A stretch of 64,000 nucleotides of DNA from Treponema sp. UBA4307 (lineage in GTDB: Bacteria; Spirochaetota; Spirochaetia; Treponematales; Treponemataceae), in assembly GCA_002394685.1 (NCBI GenBank), contig DGUP01000012.1, positions 16,761 to 80,760 of the forward strand, given 5' to 3'. This document shows, piece by piece, positions 25,644 to 33,696 of this stretch. Within the stretch, counting starts at the first letter, position 1. Each line of letters begins with the position of its first letter. The position numbers were made by a program, and so were the translations under genes. The notes under the pieces were generated by a model, which was not told the origin of the DNA, did no database searches, and saw only the letters and a program-made list of their open reading frames with translations.

Positions 25644-26939
25644 ATGAAACATTCAGTTGCCGCTTTCTTAAGCAGACATAATTTTCCAGTTCACACAGAC
25701 ATTAATACTGTTGTTGAAGCAATGCTTTATGACATGGATCAGGGGCTTTCAGGTCGTCCTGCAGATGAGGATATGATTCGTACTTATATGAATCCTCCTG
25801 AGAAATCAGCAGCAGGAAAATCTGTTATCACAATTGATGCCGGTGGTACAAATTTCCGTTCGTGTCTTGTTACATTTGACGAATTTGGAAAACCTTCAAT
25901 CGACTTTATGGAAAAAACAAAGATGCCGGGAGTTGATAAAGAACTTTCAAAGAAGGAATTTTTTGATAAGTTTGCAGAGAATCTGGAGCATCTTAAGGAT
26001 AAAGCTGAAAATATAGGTTTCTGTTTCTCTTATCCAATGACAATTACTGAAGATGGCGACGGAATCCTTCTTGGTTTTACAAAGGAAGTAAAGGCTCCTG
26101 AAGTTGTAGGCTGTCATATTGGTAAAGAACTTTCAAGAGCTCTTGCAGAACATGGCTGGAAGAAAAATGTTAAGGTAACACTTCTTAATGATACTGTTGC
26201 TGCTTTACTTGCCGGTGCCGCTGCTCCGGATGAAGGCAAAAAGTATTCTTCATATATCGGCTTTATTCTGGGAACAGGTATGAATGGTGCCTACATTCAG
26301 AGCGAAGATCCTGCATACAAGAACCTTAAAAAGCAGATTATTGTTTGTGAAAACGGTAAGTTTGGAAAAGTTATCCGTTCTGATTTTGACATTGCATTTG
26401 ATAAAAAGAGCGTAAACCCGGGAACTGCAGTCATTGAAAAGGAATGTTCAGGTGCATATCTTGGACCTGTTGCTTATGAAATCATTACAAGTGCTGCAAA
26501 AGAGGGACTTTTCTCTGAGAAGTTTGCAAATTCCCTCCTGGAACTTGATGGAATGACACTTATTGAATTAGACAGATTCCTTCATGCCCCATACAGTACA
26601 AACAGCATTCTTGGAGCAAAGGCAAAGGACTCTGCTGATGAAAATGATTACGAAACTCTCTTCCAGCTTCTGGATGCTCTTGTAGAAAGAACAGCCCGCC
26701 TTGCAGCTGCAATTCTTTCCGCTCTTGTAATTAAAAGCGGTAAAGGTGTTAATGCTTCTGAACCTGTATGTCTTCTCTGTGATGGAACTACTTTCTACAA
26801 AACATATAAAGTTTTTGGCCGAATTGAAGGTTACCTGGAAGAAACTCTTGTTAAACAGCGTAATCTCTATTACGAAATCGTAAGCCGTGATAATGACATC
26901 ACTTTAGGTGCTGCCATTGCAGGTTTGATTGAAAAATAA
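25644..26939 (+). CDS. Hexokinase (eukaryotic-type hexokinase family)
   Basis: The 431-aa protein belongs to the large hexokinase family and not to the small bacterial ROK/glucokinase group. VITIDAGGTNFRSCLV is the phosphate-1 loop, FCFSYPMTITEDGDGILLGFTKE is the sugar-binding block with Lys, LNDTVAALLAGAA is the second Asp-containing block, and GFILGTGMNGAYI is phosphate-2. CLLCDGTTFYKTYKV lies near the adenosine site. It phosphorylates glucose, feeding glycolysis and, through glucose 1-phosphate, GlgC. GGGAG lies 6 nt before the ATG. The operator at 25549-25562 suggests carbon control shared with glgC. Confidence 0.92.
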   Translation: MKHSVAAFLSRHNFPVHTDINTVVEAMLYDMDQGLSGRPADEDMIRTYMNPPEKSAAGKSVITIDAGGTNFRSCLVTFDEFGKPSIDFMEKTKMPGVDKELSKKEFFDKFAENLEHLKDKAENIGFCFSYPMTITEDGDGILLGFTKEVKAPEVVGCHIGKELSRALAEHGWKKNVKVTLLNDTVAALLAGAAAPDEGKKYSSYIGFILGTGMNGAYIQSEDPAYKNLKKQIIVCENGKFGKVIRSDFDIAFDKKSVNPGTAVIEKECSGAYLGPVAYEIITSAAKEGLFSEKFANSLLELDGMTLIELDRFLHAPYSTNSILGAKAKDSADENDYETLFQLLDALVERTARLAAAILSALVIKSGKGVNASEPVCLLCDGTTFYKTYKVFGRIEGYLEETLVKQRNLYYEIVSRDNDITLGAAIAGLIEK

Positions 26940-26957
26940 GATTCTTTATATATCCCT

Positions 26958-26983
26958 GTACAACTAAAGTCTCTTAGTTGTAC
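26958..26983. repeat. Perfect 10-bp inverted repeat before the flagellar run
   Basis: GTACAACTAA and TTAGTTGTAC pair perfectly around the loop AGTCTC. There is no T run, so it is a weak terminator at best. It overlaps the -35 element of the sigma-28-like promoter at 26965-26992, which suits an operator. Confidence 0.6.
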
Positions 26984-26992
26984 ACTCGATAT
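26965..26992 (+). promoter_or_regulatory. Sigma-28-like promoter of flbB-fliK-flgD-flgE
   Basis: TAAA, 16 nt, CTCGATAT resembles the FliA consensus TAAA-N15-GCCGATAA, with a perfect -35 and the CGATA core. Initiation would be near 26999, just before the AGAGGA ribosome site of flbB. Confidence 0.45.
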
Positions 26993-27011
26993 ATAGGATA
27001 AGAGGAAAAAA

Positions 27012-27653
27012 ATGGCTCGTCGCACAAGAGTAATTGGAAAATCACTTCTTTTATTGCTTCTCATAATTATTTTGATTCTGGCAGGACTACTATGGTTCGA
27101 CTATCTTGGTGTAATCCAGGCAAAGTCACTTTTTAAGCCGGTTTATAAGATTCTTAAACTGGAAAGACAGACCTCAGTTTCAGCTTCGTCTCCGGAAGAT
27201 TTGTCCCTTGCAGATCTTGATAATGACCGATGGGCCAAAAGACTTTTAGCTCTGGACATACGCTCTCAGGAACTTGATAAAAGAGAGTCTCAGATTGCGG
27301 AAAATGAGGAAAATAATGCTCAGATTGCCCAGCAGCTGGAAGATTTAGAAAAAAGTTTAGATGAAAGAGAAAAAACATTTAACAATGAAGTTCAAAAATA
27401 CGATGATATAAACAGGAACATCGAAGATATTGTGGCGAACCTTGAAGGTATGCAGCCAAAAAAGGCTGTGGATATCCTTGTAGGTATGGATGATCAGTTG
27501 ATTATTGATGTATTCCGTAAGGCTGATGAAATTCACACAGCTTTAGGAACTTCTTCAACTGTAGCCTACTGGCTTTCGCTTATGCCGCCTGAAAGGGCAG
27601 CTGAAATCAACCGTAAAATGGTCAACAAGCCATTTACCCTTGAAGAGGATTAA
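27012..27653 (+). CDS. flbB: Periplasmic flagellar collar protein FlbB-like
   Basis: The 213-aa protein has a short basic N-terminus, one membrane anchor (about residues 12-32), a long coiled coil with ELDKRESQIAENEENNAQIA (about residues 84-140) and a C-terminal MgtE_N-like domain (LEGMQPKKAVDILVGMDDQL, SLMPPERAAEINRKM). This layout matches spirochaete FlbB, which builds the periplasmic collar around the flagellar motor in Borrelia. The order flbB-fliK-flgD-flgE also matches the Borrelia flgB operon. AAGAGGA precedes the ATG. Here it begins a new run after hexokinase instead of following fliJ. Confidence 0.85.
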   Translation: MARRTRVIGKSLLLLLLIIILILAGLLWFDYLGVIQAKSLFKPVYKILKLERQTSVSASSPEDLSLADLDNDRWAKRLLALDIRSQELDKRESQIAENEENNAQIAQQLEDLEKSLDEREKTFNNEVQKYDDINRNIEDIVANLEGMQPKKAVDILVGMDDQLIIDVFRKADEIHTALGTSSTVAYWLSLMPPERAAEINRKMVNKPFTLEED

Positions 27654-27711
27654 TCCGGCTTAAAGTATTAGGGCAATATCTGGTTTTCTAAAAAAAATGG
27701 AGGTATTGCTC

Positions 27712-29112
27712 GTGATAACACCAGCAGCGGATTTTGTTGCAAACAAAGTAAACTTACCCAATTCGCAAGACGTTAAAACTCCACAGACTCAGATTATTCC
27801 GGAAAAGAATGGTCAAAACTCTTTTAAGGATATTTTATCTAAAATTTCCAGGGAAAAATCTGTAAAAGACGATGTTGATTCATCACCAAAAACAAATTCT
27901 TCAAAAAAATCTGAGGAAGCAAAATCTAAGGATGAAAAAAAATCTGTAAAAGCAGATGAAACTTCCCGGATTAACAACAAGGATGTTAAGTCAAAGACTG
28001 ATGAAATGGATGAAACTGCAGCAGCTGAAAACTATGCAGTTAACAATTATATTCAGTCTTTCGAAGAAAAGGTTGATGTTGATTCTGTAGCAGAAGAATC
28101 TCTTAAATCTGCAGATAAAACTGAATTGTCAGTTAATGCAGCAGCAGAAGAGGCTCTTTTTTCTCAGAATCCTTCAGTATTTGATCAGGAAGAAAAAAGT
28201 ACTGGAGACAATCTTGATCTTGAAAATGTGGAACTTGCTTCTATTGTTGAGAATGTAATTTCTGAAGAACATGAAGAAATTTCAGAAAAACCTGAGATTT
28301 CACAGACATTTAATTCAAGCGCAAAAAAAGTCGATTCAAAATCAGATTCTAAGATTCAGAAAATATTTGATGAAAATATTGATTTTAATTCTGAAGAAAA
28401 TATGTCAGAAAAACTGAATCTTTCAGAAGATATTCCTGTTCAGCAGGCCAATGAAGCTATTCAAATTGTTGATCAGAGAAGTGAAATTCCTGAAGAGAAA
28501 CTTGAACTTGAATCTACAAAAAATATTAAAGCTGAAATTGTACAGATAAGGGACAATCAGATTGATGTAACTTATACTTTGCAGAATCAAAGTGCACAAA
28601 ATATTTTAGCTTCAAATGATCAAACTGCACAGGCGAGTGGTTCAACATTCCAGCAGATGCTTACACAGCAGATTGGAAGTAATGTACCAGATTTTGTAAA
28701 GGCCGGAACAATTATTCTTAAAGATAACAATCAGGGAACAATCAACTTAAATTTGAAACCTGAAAGTTTAGGAAATGTTAAGATTAATTTGCAATTATCC
28801 GATAAGTCAATTACCGGCGTAATTACTGTATCAAGTAAAGAGGCCATGGAAGCTTTCAAGCAGAACCTTGACAGCTTTAAGCAGTCCTTCCAGCAGCAGG
28901 GATTTGAAAATGCAAACATTACTTTAGCAATGAATGATAATGCATCATCAAATAATTTTGCTCAGGGACATGGACAGCAGTCAGCAAATGAGTTTTTTTC
29001 AAGAAAAGTTTATTCAGATTATTCCAGCTCTTCTGAAAGCTTTTCTCTTGAAGAAGACCTTGCTCAGCATTACACAAAGGACAGTGACTACTATATTAAT
29101 GTAGTTGCTTAG
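27712..29112 (+). CDS. fliK: Flagellar hook-length control protein FliK-like (Tap1)
   Basis: The start is the GTG at 27712. The perfect GGAGG at 27699-27703 lies 8 nt before it and would fall inside the coding sequence if the ATG at 27697 were used. The 466-aa product has a long, charged, Ser/Lys/Glu-rich disordered region (residues about 20-300). The FliK C-terminal domain follows, with IILKDNNQGTINLNLKPESL, VKINLQLSDKSITGVITVSS and LDSFKQSFQQQGFENANITL. It measures hook length and switches export specificity. flbB lies upstream; flgD begins 21 nt downstream. Confidence 0.88.
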   Translation: MITPAADFVANKVNLPNSQDVKTPQTQIIPEKNGQNSFKDILSKISREKSVKDDVDSSPKTNSSKKSEEAKSKDEKKSVKADETSRINNKDVKSKTDEMDETAAAENYAVNNYIQSFEEKVDVDSVAEESLKSADKTELSVNAAAEEALFSQNPSVFDQEEKSTGDNLDLENVELASIVENVISEEHEEISEKPEISQTFNSSAKKVDSKSDSKIQKIFDENIDFNSEENMSEKLNLSEDIPVQQANEAIQIVDQRSEIPEEKLELESTKNIKAEIVQIRDNQIDVTYTLQNQSAQNILASNDQTAQASGSTFQQMLTQQIGSNVPDFVKAGTIILKDNNQGTINLNLKPESLGNVKINLQLSDKSITGVITVSSKEAMEAFKQNLDSFKQSFQQQGFENANITLAMNDNASSNNFAQGHGQQSANEFFSRKVYSDYSSSSESFSLEEDLAQHYTKDSDYYINVVA

Positions 29113-29133
29113 TCAGAGAAGGAGTTCATATTT

Positions 29134-29589
29134 ATGGAAATGGATTCAACAGGATTTAATCCAACAATCAGTGCGGAAGACCAGGCAAAACTTAATATGC
29201 AGGTCGATGCATACAACAAAACGCTGGTCGTTGAAGGACGCAAGACTCAGCAGTCGTTGGGCAAGGATGATTTTTTAAAGCTTTTAATTGCACAGCTGTC
29301 GAACCAGGATCCAACATCTCCAATGGAGAATACAGAGTTCATTGCACAGATGGCTCAATTCTCATCTTTGGAACAGATGACAAATATGAATGCCGAGTTC
29401 AGCAAGTTGAATACTACACTTACTTCAAACTCTGCAATGGGTACTTTGGGTAAGACAGTTGACCTTGATTTGAACGGAGTGACAACTACTGGTGTTGTTA
29501 CTGCCATTACAGGTGGAGCAAGTCCACAGGTTCAGGTAAATGGTATGCTTTTCGATATGAACCGCATTTCAACTGTTTACGATAATTAA
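29134..29589 (+). CDS. flgD: Flagellar hook assembly scaffold protein FlgD
   Basis: The 151-aa protein contains LGKDDFLKLLIAQLSNQDPTSPMENTEFIAQMAQFSSLEQMTNMN in pieces typical of FlgD: FLKLLIAQLSNQDP, NTEFIAQMAQFSSLEQ. The C-terminal half is short (about residues 100-151, GTLGKTVDLD), so the FlgD Ig/FlgD-like domains of enterobacterial proteins are largely missing, as in other treponemes. It caps the growing hook. GAAGGAG lies upstream of the ATG, and flgE follows after 26 nt. Confidence 0.95.
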   Translation: MEMDSTGFNPTISAEDQAKLNMQVDAYNKTLVVEGRKTQQSLGKDDFLKLLIAQLSNQDPTSPMENTEFIAQMAQFSSLEQMTNMNAEFSKLNTTLTSNSAMGTLGKTVDLDLNGVTTTGVVTAITGGASPQVQVNGMLFDMNRISTVYDN

Positions 29590-29615
29590 TTTTACAAAAG
29601 AATGAGGGTAGCTAT

Positions 29616-31007
29616 ATGATGAGATCTTTATATGCTGGTGTAAGCGGTTTGCAGAATCACCAGACAAGAATGGATGTTATTGGAAACAACATTTCAAACG
29701 TAAATACATACGGTTTTAAAAAAGGTCGTGTAGACTTCCAGGACATGATCAGTCAGCAGATTGCAGGTTCTGCACGTCCTACAGATGAAGTAGGTGGTGT
29801 AAACCCTAAGGAAGTTGGATTAGGAATGAGCGTTGCTTCAATTGATACCATATTTACTCAGGGAAACCTTCAGTCAACTGGTGTTGCAACTGATATTGCA
29901 ATTCAGGGTAATGGTTTCTTTGTACTTAAAAAGGGTGATGAAACATTCTATACCCGCGCCGGTGTATTTGGAATTGATTCTGAAGGAACACTTGTAAATC
30001 CTGGCAATGGACTTCGTGTACAGGGATGGATGGCACAGGATTATAATGGTGAACAGGTTATTCAGACATCAGCTACACCTACAGATCTGGTTATTCCAGT
30101 AGGTCAGAAAGATCCTCCAAAAGCTACAGAACTTGTACACTACCTTTGTAACTTGAACAAGAACACTCCTGAAATTCCTGATGATCCAACTCCTCAGCAG
30201 ATTCAGGAAGGTACACACATGACATCTGTTAAGATTTATGACAGCTACGGAAATACTCATATTCTTCAGATGAATTTTAGAAAAGTTCCTGGTCAGCCAA
30301 ATACATGGCAGGCTACTGTAAATGTTGATAATGAAAACGGAATTGATTCTGAAACCAGAGTAGGCTATAACACAACTGATGGTGTAGGTAATACATATAC
30401 ACTTCAGTTCAATAATATGGGACGCCTGATTTCAATTACTGACAGTGCAGGAAATACATCTGGTGAAGCAGGGGATATTATTATGCAGGTTTCTTACAAT
30501 GTTCCTGATTCAAATCCTGATGCTAACGGAAATCCATATCGTCAGACTTTTAACTTAAACCTGGGAACTATTGGTTCTATGGACAATACAATTACTCAGG
30601 CTGCATCGAAATCAACAACAAAGGCTAACTATCAGGATGGATATGCCCTTGGTTATCTTGATAACTTCCATATTGATCAGTCTGGTGTAATCACAGGTGT
30701 TTATTCAAACGGTTCTACAAGAACAATTGGTCAGATTGCAATGGCTTCATTTACAAACCAGGGCGGTCTTGAAAAGAAGGGTGACAATACATATATAGAA
30801 TCAACAAACTCTGGAATGGCAAACATTGGTGAATCAAATACACAGGGTAAGGGTTCAATGCTGGCTGGTACACTTGAAATGTCTAACGTTGACTTAAGTG
30901 AACAGCTTACAGATATGATTGTTACTCAGCGTGGATTTGAATCAAACGCAAAAACTATTCAAACCTCAGATTCAATGCTTGAAACTATCATCAACCTTAA
31001 GCGTTAA
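29616..31007 (+). CDS. flgE: Flagellar hook protein FlgE with lysinoalanine cross-link residues
   Basis: The 463-aa protein opens with MRSLYAGVSGLQNHQTRMDVIGNNISNVNTYGFKK, the rod/hook motif (read in two blocks), and ends with QRGFESNAKTIQTSDSMLETIINLKR-type residues. FQDMISQQIAG and DIAIQGNGFFVL are hook domain features. Lys165, Cys178 and Asn179 are all present, with Cys178 the only cysteine. In Treponema denticola FlgE, Lys165 and Cys178 form the self-catalysed lysinoalanine bond between hook subunits. The ribosome site is GAGGG. A terminator at 31041-31078 ends the run, so flbD, motA and motB do not follow as they do in Borrelia. Confidence 0.96.
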   Translation: MMRSLYAGVSGLQNHQTRMDVIGNNISNVNTYGFKKGRVDFQDMISQQIAGSARPTDEVGGVNPKEVGLGMSVASIDTIFTQGNLQSTGVATDIAIQGNGFFVLKKGDETFYTRAGVFGIDSEGTLVNPGNGLRVQGWMAQDYNGEQVIQTSATPTDLVIPVGQKDPPKATELVHYLCNLNKNTPEIPDDPTPQQIQEGTHMTSVKIYDSYGNTHILQMNFRKVPGQPNTWQATVNVDNENGIDSETRVGYNTTDGVGNTYTLQFNNMGRLISITDSAGNTSGEAGDIIMQVSYNVPDSNPDANGNPYRQTFNLNLGTIGSMDNTITQAASKSTTKANYQDGYALGYLDNFHIDQSGVITGVYSNGSTRTIGQIAMASFTNQGGLEKKGDNTYIESTNSGMANIGESNTQGKGSMLAGTLEMSNVDLSEQLTDMIVTQRGFESNAKTIQTSDSMLETIINLKR

Positions 31008-31040
31008 TCTGTAGCTATATAAAAAAAGCTATTCAACTTA

Positions 31041-31078
31041 TCCGGTTCCAGGCTCATCACTGAAACCGGATTTTTTTT
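31041..31078 (+). terminator. Terminator after flgE
   Basis: TCCGGTT and AACCGGA pair around a 16-nt loop, and eight T follow. The last bases overlap the stop codon of the convergent acyl-CoA ligase gene. Confidence 0.85.
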
Positions 31079-33035
31079 ATTTTTCAAAAAGTTTTGAGAT
31101 TTGTTTTTTATAGAGTCTGGAAATATTGTGACGCATTAATTCGTGTTTAGCATTAATTTCCTGCCCAAGTTCAAATTTTTTCTGCAGAAGAATAAAATTA
31201 AACACTCTTTCACAGGTCCTGAATCCTGTTTTTGCATTTACCAAAGTATCTATTTCTGTTCGGATAAGATTTTGAATTTCATTAGTTTCCAGAAGGGCTT
31301 CGTAGTTATCAAAAACAATTCCGTTTTCTTCAGCATAAGAAAGAATATTTGCATCATCTGGAACTATAAGGGCCGCAACATATTTTTTATCCTGACCAAG
31401 AACAACTGATCTTTCAATATAACTGCTTGAATTAAGAGCTTTTTCAATAACTGCAGGTTCAATGTTTTCTCCTCCCAGAAGAACGATTGTGTCTTTTGCG
31501 CGGCCTACAATCTTTAATTCCTTATCATATGAAATCATTCCTAAATCGCCGGTGTTGAGCCAGCCGTCTTTGTCAATAATTTCATTTGTTAAGTCATCTC
31601 TTTTGTAATAGCCTTTCATAATCTGCCGGCCCCTGACTAAAATCAAACCTTTTTTGCCAGCTTTAAGAGGCTTGTCACTGGCTATTTGTCCATCTTTTTC
31701 CGCAACAATTTTTACATCAAAATCAGGAAATATGACTCCAACATTATTGATTCTTGGCCTTTTAGAATTCTTTACTGAGATTACCGGAGCTGTTTCTGTC
31801 ATTCCATATCCTTCAAGAAGTTTAAAATTAATTGCATTGAAGAATCTTTCAGTTTCTGGCTGAAGGGCTCCACCTCCTGAAATTGCGGCCCTGAATTTTC
31901 CTCCGAACTTTGCCCTGATTTTCGAATAAACAAGTTTATCTGCGGCAAAATACCCTGGCCATAAAAGACAGAATGGTATAATTCCAATCAAAGTGTCCAG
32001 AATGCGGGGAGACCATCTGTAACGGCAGCGCAATCCCTTAACAAGAATTTTCATGGAGTAGAAAAGTTTACCGTAAGCTATTGAATATTTGAAAAAAGCT
32101 TTTGTAAAAGATGGAAGCTTATTTATTTCCCGGTAAAGGCCCTGTGCTACAGCTTCCCAGAGGCGGGGAACTGCATTCATCCATTGTGGCTGAATCATCT
32201 GCATGTCAGACAGCATTACTGAAGCAATTGGTTTAGAGTAGGCGAATCCACCTTCCAGAGCAATAACCATATAACAGAATGCCCTTTCAAAAGAATGCCA
32301 GATAGGCAGAACAGAAAGCCATAAATCTCCCGACTGCATTAAGCCTAATGCGGAATGTGCTGATTCACACTGGGCAATCATATTATCATGAGTGAGCTGA
32401 ACTCCTTTCGGCGTACCTGTAGTTCCCGATGTAAAAATTATTGTTGCAAGATCATCTTTTGAAATAGAGTCCATATTCTTTTCTATTTCCATCCAGTCTT
32501 CTTTTGTAATCTGGGAACCTTCAGATTCAAGGGTAGAAAAATAAATGACACTGATCCCTTTTTCCTTTGCATCCGAAAGCGTTTTTTCATCTGCATGATT
32601 AAAAAGAATTGCAGTTTTCAAACAGGGAACTTCTTCAATTTTTTCCAGAACTTTGTTTAACTGTCTTGCATCTTCAAAAAAAGAAAATTTACAGTCTGCA
32701 TAATTCAGAATAAACCTCATTTCAATTCCCATGGAATCACAGCCTCTTGGAACATCACAGGCTCCCAGAGAAAGAATGGCATAATCTGAAATAAGCCATT
32801 CCCTGCGGTTATCACTCATCATGCCGATGTGGTCACCTTTTTTAACACCAAGTTTTTTAAGGGCCCAGGCAACTTCAATTATATGCTGATAGACTTGAGA
32901 ATAACTGTATCGAACAAAAATACCGCTTTTATTTTTAACAGCCTGTAAAGTGTGGTTAGGGATTTTTTTTACTTTATTTCTTAATAATACTGGAATATTT
33001 TCTCCCAGTCCTTTCTGGAGTTTTGAATTGTCCAT
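31077..33035 (-). CDS. Long-chain fatty acid-CoA ligase (AMP-dependent synthetase)
   Basis: The 652-aa protein has the AMP-binding P-loop IIFTSGTTGTPKGVQLTHDN (about residues 207-226), LLEGYGMTETAPVISV and the hinge region with WLNTGDLGMISYDKELKIVGR. The family activates fatty acids to acyl-CoA through acyl-AMP. Treponemes cannot make fatty acids fully and use such ligases for host lipids. The length and the CRYRWSPRI insertion fit the long-chain group (FadD15-like). AGGAAAT precedes the ATG. The promoter at 33077-33104 is embedded in an inverted repeat. It stands alone between convergent flgE and tRNA-Phe. Confidence 0.93.
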   Translation of the reverse strand: MDNSKLQKGLGENIPVLLRNKVKKIPNHTLQAVKNKSGIFVRYSYSQVYQHIIEVAWALKKLGVKKGDHIGMMSDNRREWLISDYAILSLGACDVPRGCDSMGIEMRFILNYADCKFSFFEDARQLNKVLEKIEEVPCLKTAILFNHADEKTLSDAKEKGISVIYFSTLESEGSQITKEDWMEIEKNMDSISKDDLATIIFTSGTTGTPKGVQLTHDNMIAQCESAHSALGLMQSGDLWLSVLPIWHSFERAFCYMVIALEGGFAYSKPIASVMLSDMQMIQPQWMNAVPRLWEAVAQGLYREINKLPSFTKAFFKYSIAYGKLFYSMKILVKGLRCRYRWSPRILDTLIGIIPFCLLWPGYFAADKLVYSKIRAKFGGKFRAAISGGGALQPETERFFNAINFKLLEGYGMTETAPVISVKNSKRPRINNVGVIFPDFDVKIVAEKDGQIASDKPLKAGKKGLILVRGRQIMKGYYKRDDLTNEIIDKDGWLNTGDLGMISYDKELKIVGRAKDTIVLLGGENIEPAVIEKALNSSSYIERSVVLGQDKKYVAALIVPDDANILSYAEENGIVFDNYEALLETNEIQNLIRTEIDTLVNAKTGFRTCERVFNFILLQKKFELGQEINAKHELMRHNISRLYKKQISKLFEK

Positions 33036-33076
33036 TTTTATTTCCTGTTTTGTTAATTCTAATTAAAAGATAAGGT

Positions 33077-33104
33077 ATTTTGACATATAGACGAAAAATG
33101 TCAA
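33077..33104 (-). promoter_or_regulatory. Promoter and inverted-repeat operator of the acyl-CoA ligase gene
   Basis: The minus strand reads TTGACA, 16 nt, CAAAAT. TTGACAT at 33080-33086 and ATGTCAA at 33098-33104 form an inverted repeat with an 11-bp spacer that covers most of the promoter. This suggests a repressor site, possibly fatty-acid responsive. Confidence 0.45.
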
Positions 33105-33145
33105 TATGATAAAAATAATTTTTGATATATAAAAAAGAAAATGGG

Positions 33146-33181
33146 CAAAAAAAAAAGACTGTAACTAAAAGTTACAGTCTT
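33146..33181 (-). terminator. Terminator of tRNA-Phe
   Basis: AAGACTGTAAC and GTTACAGTCTT pair perfectly over 11 bp with a 5-nt loop, and on the minus strand about ten T follow. It starts directly after the tRNA 3' end. Confidence 0.92.
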
Positions 33182-33183
33182 GA

Positions 33184-33256
33184 TGCCAGCGGTCAGAGTT
33201 GAACTGACGACATAAGGATTTTCAGTCCTCCGCTCTACCAACTGAGCTACACCGGC
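33184..33256 (-). tRNA. tRNA-Phe (anticodon GAA)
   Basis: The 73-nt minus-strand transcript folds as a cloverleaf. The acceptor arms GCCGGTG and CGCTGGC pair (with G-T pairs), the D arm contains AGCTCAGTTGGTAGAGC, the anticodon loop is CTGAAAA with GAA at 33223-33221, and the T arm has GTTCAACTC. The discriminator base is A. The 3' CCA is not encoded (TCA follows). A strong promoter lies at 33275-33303 and a terminator immediately downstream, so it is a single-gene unit. Confidence 0.97.
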
Positions 33257-33274
33257 ATGTCGTTGATGTTTAAG

Positions 33275-33303
33275 ACTATATATTATTTACAAATTTGTGT
33301 CAA
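33275..33303 (-). promoter_or_regulatory. Promoter of tRNA-Phe
   Basis: The minus strand reads TTGACA, 17 nt, TATAGT, an almost perfect sigma-70 promoter about 18 nt before the mature tRNA 5' end. Confidence 0.85.
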
Positions 33304-33343
33304 CAGCAAAATTAAAAATTTCTAAATTTTTTTTTAATTTTTT

Positions 33344-33502
33344 TTAATGTGACCCATATTTCTGCTGAAACTCTTCTTTTGTAATGAATTCCGCAACAAT
33401 TGATTTATCTTCCTGTTCATTAACAGCAATGATTTCATATTCTTTATAGTTTTTCACCAGCCATTCATCGTAAGCTGTCCAGTTTTCAAATTTTTCTGTC
33501 AT
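33344..33502 (-). CDS. Small acidic protein of unknown function, 52 aa
   Basis: An ATG with GGAGG 5 nt upstream opens a 52-codon frame. The product begins MTEKFENWTAYDEWLVKNY and continues KEYEIIAVNEQEDKSIVAEF, then ITKEEFQQKYGSH. It is soluble, acidic, and looks like a compact alpha-beta-alpha fold. The promoter TTGCCC-N17-TATATT at 33549-33577 supports expression. I recognise no family. It lies just upstream of the tRNA-Phe promoter on the same strand. Confidence 0.7.
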   Translation of the reverse strand: MTEKFENWTAYDEWLVKNYKEYEIIAVNEQEDKSIVAEFITKEEFQQKYGSH

Positions 33503-33548
33503 GAATCCTCCCGTAAAAATCTGCTAATTATTAATTTTGTTAAAATAA

Positions 33549-33577
33549 AATATAGAACAAATATGGAATTAGGGCAA
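33549..33577 (-). promoter_or_regulatory. Promoter of the 52-aa gene
   Basis: The minus strand reads TTGCCC, 17 nt, TATATT, about 40 nt before the ATG at 33502. Confidence 0.5.
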
Positions 33578-33696
33578 ATATTATATGAAAGTCCGATTCT
33601 TAGAAAACTCTAATAATTGTTTTTTCAATTGTAATTTGAAATAATTTGAATTAAACTAAAAATTAGTATGAACCTTTAAATTATAAGGAGATAACT

